This document shows, one piece after another, positions 6,209 to 14,361 of a stretch of 16,401 nt of DNA. Source of the stretch: Thermodesulfatator sp. (GTDB lineage: Bacteria > Desulfobacterota > Thermodesulfobacteria > Thermodesulfobacteriales > Thermodesulfobacteriaceae); NCBI GenBank assembly GCA_003978075.1, contig QOAM01000120.1, positions 1 through 16,401 of the forward strand, in the 5' to 3' direction. The notes under the pieces were generated by a model. It had not been told where the DNA came from and made no database searches. It worked only from the letters and a program-made list of their open reading frames with translations. The position numbers were made by a program, and so were the translations under genes. Each line of letters opens with the position of its first letter. Position 1 is the first letter of the stretch.

Positions 6209-6949
6209 TTAAGACTTGGGCTCTAATAACCATACCACAAAGATGCTGGCCTCGTAAAGAAATATTAAGGGTAAGGCCAAAAAAAGCTGGTTAACCACAT
6301 CCGGAGTGGGGGTGAGGATGGCGGCCAGGACAAAGGCTCCCACGGTGGCGTAAGGACGGGTGCGGGAGAGGGTGCGGGCCCTTACTATTCCCAGCTTGCC
6401 AGCCACAGCTAGGGCCACGGGGACCTCGAAGCAGAGGCCGAAGGCCGCCAACATCCTTAGGGCGAAGCTTACATAGTCCCGAAACACAGGCTTGAATTCC
6501 AGAAGCTGGCCCCCCAAGTGGGCCAAAAAGGGAAAGGCCCAGGGAAAGACCAAAAAGTAGGCAAAGGCCGCGCCGCCCAAAAAGGCCAAACAGGAAGCCA
6601 GAATCAGCGGCCGGGCAAAGCGCTTTTCGTGGGCGTAAAGCCCGGGAGCCACGAAGGCCCAAGCCTGGTAAAGGATGTAAGGACTGGCCCACAAGGCCCC
6701 GAAGACCAGAGCAATCTTAAGATAAGTAAAGAAGGCCTCTTGGTAAGCGATGAAAATGATCTTGCCCCCGGGAGGTAGGGCCCCCTTCAGGGGTCGAAGT
6801 AGAAAATGTAAGAGGGGATCGAGCTTCCAGTAAGAGAGCCCCGAAGCCAAGATCCAAACCAGAATACTCTTCAGGATGCGCTCCCGGAGCTCGATCAGAT
6901 GGGCTGTGAAGGGGAGATTCTGCTCTTCTTCGGAAAGTTGTTGGCTCAC
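6209..6949 (-). CDS. tatC: Sec-independent protein translocase subunit TatC
   Basis: 246 residues from GTG 6949, which overlaps the transketolase stop as GTGA; longer in-frame starts exist but would lie inside the transketolase gene. The start of the mature pattern, PFTAHLIELRERI (13-25), is the TatC N-terminal signature, and the SPYILYQAWAFVAPGLYAHEKR stretch in the middle (given here in one piece of family pattern) carries the conserved proline, tryptophan and glutamate. Six hydrophobic segments are present. TatC recognises twin-arginine signal peptides at the inner membrane and works with TatA just downstream. Confidence 0.95.
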   Translation of the reverse strand: MSQQLSEEEQNLPFTAHLIELRERILKSILVWILASGLSYWKLDPLLHFLLRPLKGALPPGGKIIFIAYQEAFFTYLKIALVFGALWASPYILYQAWAFVAPGLYAHEKRFARPLILASCLAFLGGAAFAYFLVFPWAFPFLAHLGGQLLEFKPVFRDYVSFALRMLAAFGLCFEVPVALAVAGKLGIVRARTLSRTRPYATVGAFVLAAILTPTPDVVNQLFLALPLIFLYEASIFVVWLLEPKS

Positions 6950-8895
6950 GCGCTGTGGATTAAGGCCTCCATTTCTCGAGCTAAACTTTCCGGATCTAGC
7001 CCGGCCTGGGCGAAGAGCTCTTCTGGCTTCCCGGAGGAGGGATATTCCTTCCAACCTCGAATCCGCAGAAGGGCCTTTTGTCCGGCTAAAGCCAGCTCCC
7101 GGGCACAGAGGGCCCCAAGGCCGGTTTCAACCAGATGATCCTCTGCCACCAGGATAGGGCCGATCTCTGCGGCTCGAAGAAGGTCCTCACGGGGAAAGGG
7201 CCTGACCGAGGCCAGGTTGAGGACCCCCACGGAAAGGCCCTTTTGAGAAAGGATCTCCCGGGCCGCCAAGCAGCGGGAGACCATGACCCCGCAGGTCACG
7301 AAGGTCCCGTGTTCCCCTTGGCGGATCCAGTCCCCCCGTCCCGGCTCAAAACGGTAATCGAGCCCGAAGAAGGGGTCTCCTTTTTCGTCGAGGATTACCG
7401 GGACCTTGGAGCGCCCCATGCCCACGAAGACGTTTCCGGGGCGAGTGGCCGCGAAACGCACAATGCGGTCGGTTTGATTGGGATCAGCCGGGAGATAAAT
7501 CTCCAGCTCCTGAAGACTTAAGAGAAGGCCCAAATAGTCCACACATTGATGGGTGGGGCCGTCCTCTCCCACATCTCCTCCTAGATGAGTACTCACGATC
7601 TTAAGGGCCGTGCGGTTGAGGATATTGAGCCGCATCTGATTGTAGACCTCGTCCACGGCAAAGACCCCGAAGGTGGAAAAGAAGACGAGAAAGCCTTCTC
7701 GAGAAAGAGCCCCGGAGACCACCGCCGTGTGGTGTTCTTGGATACCGGATTCGTGAAAGGCCCTGGGGGAGTGTTTGCGAAAGGCGGTCATCTTTACTGA
7801 CCCTTCAAGGTCGCAGGTAAGTCCCAAGACCTTGGGAGGGGCCCCGGGGAGATTGTTCCGTTCCGCCAGAGAAAGAAGGGCCTTTCCGTAAGCGGAACGA
7901 CAGTCGGTCCGGACCTCCGGCCCGTAGAGGACGGGCTCCCCGGGATCAATCTCCACCGGCTCGGGATCATGAGATTGATGGGGAAAGGAGACCGGGTGGG
8001 TCTTGCGCCGGGATAGCCATTCCTCGAGCTCTTGGGGATTGAAGCCCAGTTCCGCCAGGGCCTGGCGACAGAGGTCCGGGGGGAGGGGCATACCGTGCCA
8101 GCGGGCGTCGTTCTCCATGAAAGAGACCCCGTGGCCCATGACCGTGCGGGCCAGGATGGCTGTGGGGCGATCCGGCCGGGGGACTTCCCTGGTTAGAAAA
8201 TTACGCAGGGCCCGGTAGAGGGCCTCGAAGTCATGGCCGTTGACCTCCAGCACATTCCATCCCGTGGCCCGGATTTCCTCGGCGAGGTCCTGGGGCATCA
8301 CTTGATAAGTGTCGCCTCCGATTTGGAGGCCGTTTACGTCCACCAGAACGCATAGGTTATTGAGGCCGAACTTGACCGCCCAGCGCCGGGCCTCGATCAC
8401 CTGCCCCTTTTGCTGCTCGCCGTCTCCCATGAGGCAGAAGACTCGCCAGTCCTTCCCCTTGAGTTTGGCAGCTCGGGCCATGCCGCAGGCCGCAGACAGT
8501 CCCTGCCCCAGATTCCCCGTGTTCCATTCCACTCCAGGGACGGCCTGTTCCACATGTCCGGCGAAGGCCGAGCCCGCGCGGCGAAATTCCAAGAGGAAAG
8601 AATCTTCCGGGAAGAAACCGTATTCAGCCAGGACACTGTAGACCCCAGGACTAATGTGGCCGTGACTCACCACCACCCGGTCGCGCTCCGGGTCCCGCGG
8701 CTTTTGAGGGTTCACCCGGGCCAGGGCGTAAACCACAAGAAGGGCCGGGAGGCTCGAAAGGGATCCTCCGGGATGTCCGGATCCGGCCAGGGTGGTGGCT
8801 AGGAGCACCCGCCGGGCACACCGCCGAAAGGCCTCTTCAAACCACTGGCGTGCTTTAGGAGAAAGCTCTGGATCTTCCGGATTTAATTTGTACAT
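6946..8895 (-). CDS. tkt: Transketolase
   Basis: 649 residues from ATG 8895, preceded by GGGAGGAG; a TTG at 8919 lies upstream of that site and is unlikely. The thiamine-diphosphate motif runs from GDGE (157-160) to N188. GHPGGS is at 40-45, SHGH at 77-80, the catalytic Glu387 in GIQEH, and GEDGPTHQ at 443-450. The sequence resembles the short type often encoded as two separate halves in archaea and thermophiles, here as one chain. It moves two-carbon units between ketose and aldose phosphates in the non-oxidative pentose phosphate pathway, linking glycolysis to ribose and erythrose-4-phosphate supply. Its stop overlaps tatC. Other ThDP enzymes with the same halves (E1-like) are less likely given length and motifs. 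Confidence 0.9.
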   Translation of the reverse strand: MYKLNPEDPELSPKARQWFEEAFRRCARRVLLATTLAGSGHPGGSLSSLPALLVVYALARVNPQKPRDPERDRVVVSHGHISPGVYSVLAEYGFFPEDSFLLEFRRAGSAFAGHVEQAVPGVEWNTGNLGQGLSAACGMARAAKLKGKDWRVFCLMGDGEQQKGQVIEARRWAVKFGLNNLCVLVDVNGLQIGGDTYQVMPQDLAEEIRATGWNVLEVNGHDFEALYRALRNFLTREVPRPDRPTAILARTVMGHGVSFMENDARWHGMPLPPDLCRQALAELGFNPQELEEWLSRRKTHPVSFPHQSHDPEPVEIDPGEPVLYGPEVRTDCRSAYGKALLSLAERNNLPGAPPKVLGLTCDLEGSVKMTAFRKHSPRAFHESGIQEHHTAVVSGALSREGFLVFFSTFGVFAVDEVYNQMRLNILNRTALKIVSTHLGGDVGEDGPTHQCVDYLGLLLSLQELEIYLPADPNQTDRIVRFAATRPGNVFVGMGRSKVPVILDEKGDPFFGLDYRFEPGRGDWIRQGEHGTFVTCGVMVSRCLAAREILSQKGLSVGVLNLASVRPFPREDLLRAAEIGPILVAEDHLVETGLGALCARELALAGQKALLRIRGWKEYPSSGKPEELFAQAGLDPESLAREMEALIHSA

Positions 8896-8979
8896 CAGGG
8901 CTCCTCCCTGAAAGATCAACTAGAAGCCTCAGAGAAAGTCCTTCTTTCCTTGGAACTATACTCCTTTACCCTAAACTCG

Positions 8980-9006
8980 AGACCTTCTGACTTCTTCAGA
9001 GGGTCT
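8980..9006. repeat. Hairpin between ilvN and transketolase
   Basis: Eleven-base arms (AGACCTTCTGA and TCAGAGGGTCT on the plus strand) with one mismatch surround a five-base loop CTTCT. No T run follows on either strand, so it is not a textbook intrinsic terminator. It could be a Rho-type or processing site after ilvN or a structured leader for the transketolase operon. The rest of the 8896-9053 gap shows only a weak promoter-like pair on the minus strand: TTGCAA (9034-9029), 16 bases, TATAGG (9012-9007). Confidence 0.45.
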
Positions 9007-9053
9007 CCTATAACCTTTTGGTGAAAGTTTGCAAGGGGAAGAGGCCCCGAGGT

Positions 9054-9551
9054 TTAGGTGCCCTTTTTTTCCCGGCGCATGGCAATGAGACCGGTGCGCA
9101 CGATCTCCTTGATGCCGATGGGTTTCAGGAGCTCAATCACCGCCTGGAGTTTGCTCTGGGGGCCGGTGACCTCAATGGTATAGGTGCGAGGGCTCACATC
9201 CACCACCTTGCACCGGAAAATATCGCACATACGCAGCACCTCAGCCCGGGTCTCCTTTTCAGCCCGCACTTTAATAAGGGCCATCTCCCGCTCCACGAAT
9301 TCCCCCTCTTCGGTGACATCCACCACCTTGTAAACATCGATCAGCCGGCGTAGCTGTTTGATGATCTGTTCGATGATGAGATCGTCTCCGCTGGTCACCA
9401 GAGTAAGGTGAGAAAGGGTGGGATCTAGGGTCTCGGCCACGCAAAGGCTGTCGATGTTGAAGCCGCGGCCGCTGAAAAGACCGGCAATGCGGGCCAGGGC
9501 CCCAGGGGTATTTTCTACCAGCACTGAGAGGGTATGTTTCCTTTCGGACAT
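9054..9551 (-). CDS. ilvN: Acetolactate synthase small (regulatory) subunit
   Basis: 165 residues, ATG 9551 behind TAGGAGGC. An N-terminal ACT domain occupies about residues 5-78 (LSVLVENTPGALARIAGLFS, GRGFNIDSL), followed by the IlvN C-terminal domain (about 85-160). The subunit binds the catalytic subunit and normally gives valine feedback control in branched-chain amino acid synthesis. It lies nine bases after ilvB, consistent with co-expression. Length is normal for the short bacterial type. Confidence 0.96.
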   Translation of the reverse strand: MSERKHTLSVLVENTPGALARIAGLFSGRGFNIDSLCVAETLDPTLSHLTLVTSGDDLIIEQIIKQLRRLIDVYKVVDVTEEGEFVEREMALIKVRAEKETRAEVLRMCDIFRCKVVDVSPRTYTIEVTGPQSKLQAVIELLKPIGIKEIVRTGLIAMRREKKGT

Positions 9552-9560
9552 TGTCGCCTC

Positions 9561-11279
9561 CTAAACCAAGATCATTTCCGTGGTAGCCCTACCAGCGGGC
9601 ACCATGGGGAAGACCCCCTCTTCAGGGGCAATATGGATATCCACCAGCGTGAGCCGATCGCTCTCCAGGGCCTGCTTCAAGACCGGCTCCACCTCTTCCG
9701 GCCGGGTGGCCCTTAGACCCAAGGCACCGTAAGCCTCGGCCAGCTTGACAAAGTCCGGAATGACCTGAAATTTGACCGCCGAGTAGCGTCTTTGGTAAAA
9801 GAGTTCCTGCCACTGCCGCACCATGCCCAGATAGCCGTTATTGAGGATAATGACCTTGATCGGGAGCCCCTGCTCCATGGCCGTGGCCATCTCTTGGATG
9901 TTCATCTGGATGGAACCGTCTCCCGCAATATCCACTACCAACTTATCGGGGTTGCCCATCTGGGCTCCAATGGCTGCCGGAAAACCAAAACCCATGGTTC
10001 CCAACCCCCCGGAGGTGATGAGGGTCCGAGGGCGATCAAACTTATAGAACTGGGCCGTCCACATCTGATTTTGACCCACTTCTGTGGAGATAACGATCTG
10101 TCCGCTCTGGGCCCTATCTCGAGTAAGTTCATAGAGTTTTTCGATTACAAATTGCGGTTTAATGTAGTCGCCCTCCTGTTTGTAGGAGAGGGGGTAGCGC
10201 TTTTTCCAGATCTCGATCTGCTCCCACCAATCTTTAAACTGTTCGCGCCAGATCTTCTCCGGGCGAGCTACCTCCTTTATCACCGTGAGGAGCCTCTCCA
10301 GAGAGCGCTTGCAATCTCCCACGATGGGCACATCCACCCGCACGTTCTTTTGGATGGAGGTGGGATCGATGTCGATATGGATGATTTTGGCCATAGGGGC
10401 AAAAGCGTCCACCTTTCCGGTGACCCGGTCATCAAAACGCGCTCCTACGGCCAGGATGAGATCACTATTGGCCACAGCCATATTGGCGTAGTAAGTACCG
10501 TGCATGCCGAGCATTCCTAAGGATTGGGGGTGAGTCCCTGGAAAGCCTCCTAGGCCCATGAGGGTCATGGTAACTGGAAGATGGAGACGCTCGGCCAGCT
10601 CGCAGATCTCTTCGTGGGCCCCAGAGGAGATTACTCCCCCTCCCACCAGCACTACGGGGCGGGTGCAACTTTCCAGCATACGGTAAGCCTTTTCCACCTG
10701 TCGGGGATGGGGGTCGTAGACCGGCTGATAGCTTCGAAGCCGGACCTCTTCCGGCCAATAAAATTCGGCTTTCCCTTGCTGAACATCCTTGGGGAGATCT
10801 ACTAGGACCGGTCCGGGGCGTCCGGTACGAGCGATGTGAAAGGCCGCCCGCAGGATCTTCGGCAAATCCTCCGTACGTTTCACCAAAAAGTTGTGCTTAG
10901 TGCAGGGACGAGTGATCCCCGTAATATCCACCTCCTGAAAGGCATCGTTTCCAATGAGCTTAGTAGGCACTTGACCGGTAAAGATGACCACCGGGATGGA
11001 GTCCATGTAAGCGGTGGCTATGCCGGTGACCGTGTTCGTGGCCCCGGGACCAGAGGTCACCAGGCACACACCCACCTTACCGGTGGAGCGGGCGTAACCA
11101 TCAGCAGCATGAGCTGCTCCTTGCTCGTGGCGCACCAGAATGTGTTTGATCTCCGGGGTGCGATAGAGCTCGTCGTAGATGTCAATGACCGCTCCCCCTG
11201 GATAACCGAAAATCACCTCTACTCCTTCGCGCTTCAGGGCCTCCACGATTATCTGGGCCCCGGTCATCTCTTTCCCCAC
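9561..11279 (-). CDS. ilvB: Acetolactate synthase large (catalytic) subunit
   Basis: 572 residues from GTG 11279; ATG 11267 is an alternative with GTGGGG upstream. Motifs: FGYPGGAVIDIYD (24-36), catalytic Glu52 in RHEQGA, the thiamine-diphosphate motif starting at GDG 453-455 and ending in LNNGYLG, and MVRQWQ. The middle FAD-binding-type domain carries the GARFDDRVTGK segment. It condenses two pyruvates to acetolactate, or pyruvate with 2-oxobutyrate, the first step of valine, leucine and isoleucine synthesis. It lies three bases after the DUF465 gene and nine before ilvN. No leader peptide rich in Ile, Val or Leu was found upstream, so classical attenuation is unlikely. Confidence 0.97.
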   Translation of the reverse strand: MGKEMTGAQIIVEALKREGVEVIFGYPGGAVIDIYDELYRTPEIKHILVRHEQGAAHAADGYARSTGKVGVCLVTSGPGATNTVTGIATAYMDSIPVVIFTGQVPTKLIGNDAFQEVDITGITRPCTKHNFLVKRTEDLPKILRAAFHIARTGRPGPVLVDLPKDVQQGKAEFYWPEEVRLRSYQPVYDPHPRQVEKAYRMLESCTRPVVLVGGGVISSGAHEEICELAERLHLPVTMTLMGLGGFPGTHPQSLGMLGMHGTYYANMAVANSDLILAVGARFDDRVTGKVDAFAPMAKIIHIDIDPTSIQKNVRVDVPIVGDCKRSLERLLTVIKEVARPEKIWREQFKDWWEQIEIWKKRYPLSYKQEGDYIKPQFVIEKLYELTRDRAQSGQIVISTEVGQNQMWTAQFYKFDRPRTLITSGGLGTMGFGFPAAIGAQMGNPDKLVVDIAGDGSIQMNIQEMATAMEQGLPIKVIILNNGYLGMVRQWQELFYQRRYSAVKFQVIPDFVKLAEAYGALGLRATRPEEVEPVLKQALESDRLTLVDIHIAPEEGVFPMVPAGRATTEMILV

Positions 11280-11282
11280 GGC

Positions 11283-11495
11283 TTAACCCCCTTCGCGTTT
11301 TATTAAGGCATAAATGCGATCCTTTAGAGCCAACTTTTCCTTTTGAATCTGCTTTTTGCGTATCTCCTCCTCGGAGGTGAGGTAGACCCTGCGCAGCAGA
11401 TTTTCCAACTCTCGTTCCAGACTTTGGTGTCGTTCGAAAAGCTCCCGAATCTCCGGATTCTTCTCCGCATACTGCCTGATAAGTTCTTTGTCCAT
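11283..11495 (-). CDS. DUF465/YdcH-family small coiled-coil protein
   Basis: 70 residues, ATG 11495 behind AAAGGAGAGG. The protein is almost wholly helical and charged, with the family pattern FERHQSLERELENL in the first half and KEKLALKDRIYALI at the end. Family function is unknown. It is the first gene of the ilvB-ilvN set, separated from ilvB by three bases, so it is probably co-transcribed. Confidence 0.82.
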   Translation of the reverse strand: MDKELIRQYAEKNPEIRELFERHQSLERELENLLRRVYLTSEEEIRKKQIQKEKLALKDRIYALIKREGG

Positions 11496-11504
11496 AGGCC
11501 TCTC

Positions 11505-11533
11505 CTTTTAGGGGGATTTAAAGAGGTTGTCAA
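11505..11533 (-). promoter_or_regulatory. Possible promoter for DUF465-ilvB-ilvN
   Basis: On the minus strand a perfect TTGACA (11533-11528) is followed after 17 bases by TAAAAG (11510-11505). The -10 overlaps the apparent ribosome binding site, and a start near 11498 would leave almost no leader, which counts against it. The -35 may instead be fortuitous, with the true promoter further upstream. Confidence 0.3.
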
Positions 11534-11749
11534 GTTTGTGAAAAATATCCCAAAACTCTCTCCTGCCACGTCCCTAATGCTATCTAAGAGTGAGGAAGAT
11601 AGTCAAGGGTCGGGGTTGCTTGTTTTAAAAATCCGTTCGCGATCGAGAGGGCCCTTATCTCTTGCAAGGCTCGGCCGGAGGGCTAAAACGATCGCCTCGA
11701 TGCCGATTAATCTTGGAGGCCTTGGGAGAAAATCCTCTAAGTCATCCCC
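11534..11749. other. Non-coding divergent intergenic region between the ilv operon and the Lon-like gene
   Basis: No credible gene is seen; the open frames here lack ribosome binding sites and family features. A weak inverted repeat (CTATCT at 11580-11585 and AGATAG at 11597-11602, 11-base loop) and an 8-bp GATTAATC palindrome are the only structures noticed. It probably holds regulatory sequence for one or both flanking genes. Confidence 0.5.
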
Positions 11750-11778
11750 TTGTTTCTCCAAAGAATTTGACCTATTCT
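11750..11778 (+). promoter_or_regulatory. Possible promoter for the Lon-like protease gene
   Basis: TTGTTT (11750-11755), 17 bases, then TATTCT (11773-11778). The expected start near 11785 is just before the ribosome binding site GAGAGGAGGG (11791-11800). There is no CIRCE-like or other heat-shock operator visible. Confidence 0.45.
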
Positions 11779-11805
11779 AGGGCCTGAGGGGAGAGGAGGG
11801 TAACC

Positions 11806-14223
11806 ATGGCGGAAAGAAGGGAGCTTTCCCCTGAAGAGTTGCGGCTTAGTGTGCGTCCAGAGGAACTGGGGGTCCAATCTTCAGAGGATCTTCTGGCGGA
11901 AGAGGCAGCTCTCATCATGGCTCAGGAGCGGGCGGTCTCAGCCCTTGCCCTGGGTCTGCGTCTCGAGGATCCGGATGTGCATGTTTATGTGGCTGGTGAG
12001 GCGGAACAGGGGGTAGCCTACCTCACTCGGGTGCTTACCGAGGAAGAGGCCCAGCGCCGTCCGCGCCCCTCGGATTGGTGTTATGTCTACAATTTCGAAG
12101 ATCCTGACCGTCCCCTCCCACTAGAGCTTCCCGCGGGCCGGGGGCGAGAATTCAAAAAAGACATGGAACACCTCGTACGCACCCTGCGCGAACGTCTACC
12201 CGAGGCCTTCGAAGACGAACGCTATGTGCAAAAAAAGGAAGCCCTTTTGAAAGAATTCAACAAACGCCGGGCCCAAATCTTTGAAGCCTTGGAGCAAAAG
12301 GTCAAGGCCGAAGGCTTTGTCCTCAACGTAGAGCCCATGGGGATGATGATTATCCCGGCCAAGCCTGACGGCTCTCCCATGACCCCTCAGGATGTCCAAA
12401 ACCTACCCGAGGAGGAGAAGGAGCGCCTCAAGGCCAAAAGCCGGGAGCTCCAACAGGAGATGAACACCACGGTGCGCCAGATCCAGAAACTGGAAAAGGA
12501 CTTGCACGAGGCCCTCAAAAATCTCGATCGAGAAGTAGCCTCCCAGGTAATCGAGGCCCACCTGCAGGAGCTCCGGCACAAATATGCGGCCTACACTCCG
12601 GTAGTGGAATATCTCGAAGCCGTGGCCCGGGATATTCTGGAGCACCTGGATGAATTCCGTAAGGGCCAGGAGAGCCCTCAGCAGACGCCCTTCCCCATGC
12701 CTGTGCCACCGCGGGAGCCTATCTTCTTGCGCTATGAGGTGAATCTTTTTGTAGATCACTCCGAGACCCAGGGGGCCCCGGTGGTCTTCGAGCCTAATCC
12801 TACCTATCCCCGGCTTTTCGGCTCCATCGAACGCAAGGCCCAGTTTGGGGCCCTGCTCACCGATTTCACCATGCTCCGAGCCGGGAGTCTCCATCGAGCC
12901 AACGACGGTTTCCTCATCGTGCGGGCCCTGGACCTCCTGCGCAACTTTTACTGCTGGGAGACCCTCAAACGTATCATCAAGAGCCGCAAGATCTTCCTCG
13001 AGGATCTAGGAGAGCAGTTAGGGCTTTTCACCACCAAGACCCTGCGGCCCAAGCCTATCCCTTTTCGGGCCAAGGTCATCCTCATTGGGGATCTCTTTCT
13101 CTATCATCTCCTTTACACCTACGACGAGGGATTTCGGGAGCTTTTTAAGATTAAGGCCCCCCTGGAGGAGTGGGTGGACCGTACCGAGGAGCGCACGCGA
13201 GAGTTTTTGCGCACCGTGGCTCTTATGGTCAAGCGCAAAGGGCTTCTGCCGGTCTCTGCCGATGGCCTGGCCTGGCTGGTGGAATTCTCCTGCGAGCTGG
13301 CTGGACGCCAAGACAAGCTGAGTCTCAAGCTCCCGGAGATCTTTGATACCCTCAGGGAGGCCAACTTCTGGGCCCGAGAGGAGGGTTCTCTCTACATTAC
13401 GGCTAAACACCTAGAAAAGGCCAAGGAGGAGCGCCGGCGGAGGCTCTCTCTCTTGGAGGATCGCATCCAGGAACTCATCCAAAAAGACCTTCTCCGTATC
13501 CGCACTACCGGAGAAGAGGTGGGGAGCATTAACGGCCTTTCGGTTTACGATCTAGGGGATTATCGCTTTGGCCGCCCCACCCGTATCACGGTCAACATAT
13601 CCCTGGGAAAAGAGGGAGTAATCAACATTGAAAGAGAGGCCGAGCTTTCTGGAAAGATCCACACCAAGGGGGTAATGATTCTTTCGGGCTTTCTCCGAGA
13701 ACGCTTCGTACAGGACAAGCCCCTTACCCTTTCGGCCACGCTCTGCTTTGAGCAGAGCTACGGGATGGTGGAAGGGGACTCGGCCTCCAGCGCAGAGCTT
13801 TTCGCCCTCCTTTCCGCCCTTTCTGGGGTGCCCCTCAAGCAGGGGATCGCGGTTACCGGATCTATAAGTCAAAAGGGGGAGATCCAGCCCGTAGGCGGAG
13901 TGAACGAAAAGATCGAGGGCTTTTTCCGGGTTTGTGCCGCAAGGGGACTCACCGGAGAACAAGGGGTGATCATCCCTCAGGCCAATGTGGGAGACCTCAT
14001 GTTGCGCCGGGAGGTAGTGGAGGCCGTAGAAAAGGGCCTCTTTCATATCTGGCCCATTCGTCGGGTAGAGGAAGGGATCGAAATCCTTACCGGTAGGCCT
14101 GCCGGGGAGCCCGGCCCCGATGGTCGTTACCCCGAGGGTACGGTATTTTACTTGGTAGACCAGCGTCTCCGGGAGCTGGCCGAAAGGGCCCGCCGGTTCG
14201 CCAAGGAAAAGGAGGGCTCCTAG
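11806..14223 (+). CDS. Lon-like protease (LonC/YcbZ type) with degenerate ATPase motifs
   Basis: 805 residues, ATG 11806 five bases after GAGGAGGG. The layout is that of the Lon-related AAA_32 group: an N-terminal AAA-like start with AQERAV (39-44), a long coiled-coil insertion (about 140-260), the sensor region HRANDGFLI (363-371), a C-terminal AAA lid, and a Lon protease domain (about 595-780). The protease dyad is intact: Ser659 in EGDSAS and Lys702 in GGVNEK, 43 residues apart as in E. coli Lon. The P-loop is not intact: where a GxxGxGKT is expected after HVYVAG (59-64) the sequence reads EAEQGVAY, with no lysine. The Walker B acidic residue is also missing (FLIVRALDLL). This fits LonC-type proteases described from Meiothermus as ATP-independent. 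Likely role: cytosolic degradation of unfolded protein. Monocistronic. Confidence 0.88.
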   Translation: MAERRELSPEELRLSVRPEELGVQSSEDLLAEEAALIMAQERAVSALALGLRLEDPDVHVYVAGEAEQGVAYLTRVLTEEEAQRRPRPSDWCYVYNFEDPDRPLPLELPAGRGREFKKDMEHLVRTLRERLPEAFEDERYVQKKEALLKEFNKRRAQIFEALEQKVKAEGFVLNVEPMGMMIIPAKPDGSPMTPQDVQNLPEEEKERLKAKSRELQQEMNTTVRQIQKLEKDLHEALKNLDREVASQVIEAHLQELRHKYAAYTPVVEYLEAVARDILEHLDEFRKGQESPQQTPFPMPVPPREPIFLRYEVNLFVDHSETQGAPVVFEPNPTYPRLFGSIERKAQFGALLTDFTMLRAGSLHRANDGFLIVRALDLLRNFYCWETLKRIIKSRKIFLEDLGEQLGLFTTKTLRPKPIPFRAKVILIGDLFLYHLLYTYDEGFRELFKIKAPLEEWVDRTEERTREFLRTVALMVKRKGLLPVSADGLAWLVEFSCELAGRQDKLSLKLPEIFDTLREANFWAREEGSLYITAKHLEKAKEERRRRLSLLEDRIQELIQKDLLRIRTTGEEVGSINGLSVYDLGDYRFGRPTRITVNISLGKEGVINIEREAELSGKIHTKGVMILSGFLRERFVQDKPLTLSATLCFEQSYGMVEGDSASSAELFALLSALSGVPLKQGIAVTGSISQKGEIQPVGGVNEKIEGFFRVCAARGLTGEQGVIIPQANVGDLMLRREVVEAVEKGLFHIWPIRRVEEGIEILTGRPAGEPGPDGRYPEGTVFYLVDQRLRELAERARRFAKEKEGS

Positions 14224-14305
14224 GGCCTGATCGCCATGGAGAGCCTTGAAAAAGCCAAAGGTCTTTGGTGGTATATACTTTGGTTTACAATACACGCTAA
14301 GCCTT

Positions 14306-14328
14306 AAAGCCTTTAACCCATAGGCTTT
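14306..14328 (+). terminator. Possible terminator between the Lon-like gene and cobQ
   Basis: AAAGCCT (14306-14312) and AGGCTTT (14322-14328) form a seven-pair stem with a nine-base loop in the gap between two convergent genes. The T run is short (TTTT, partly within the stem), so termination strength is doubtful. The surrounding gap 14224-14361 also has a small CCAAAGGTCTTTGG palindrome and no gene. Confidence 0.4.
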
Positions 14329-14361
14329 TCCGGAAAGACCTTCTATCAGATGTGAGTATTC

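Noticed and set aside
5591..6226. Plus-strand open frame (211 codons) antisense to the nucleotidyltransferase and tatA
   Set aside because: It spans two well-supported genes on the other strand and shows no family features.
9792..10520. Long plus-strand open frame antisense to ilvB (242 codons)
   Set aside because: Shadow of the strongly supported ilvB frame; no domain features, and rich in His, Asp and Gly runs typical of antisense frames in GC-rich genes.
11496..11569. Possible ilv attenuator or T-box leader
   Set aside because: No branched-chain-rich leader peptide, no T-box sequence and no terminator/antiterminator pair could be seen upstream of the DUF465-ilvB genes.
13552..14295. Long minus-strand open frame antisense to the Lon-like gene (247 codons)
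   Set aside because: Opposite a gene with verified catalytic motifs; no recognisable domain or ribosome binding site.
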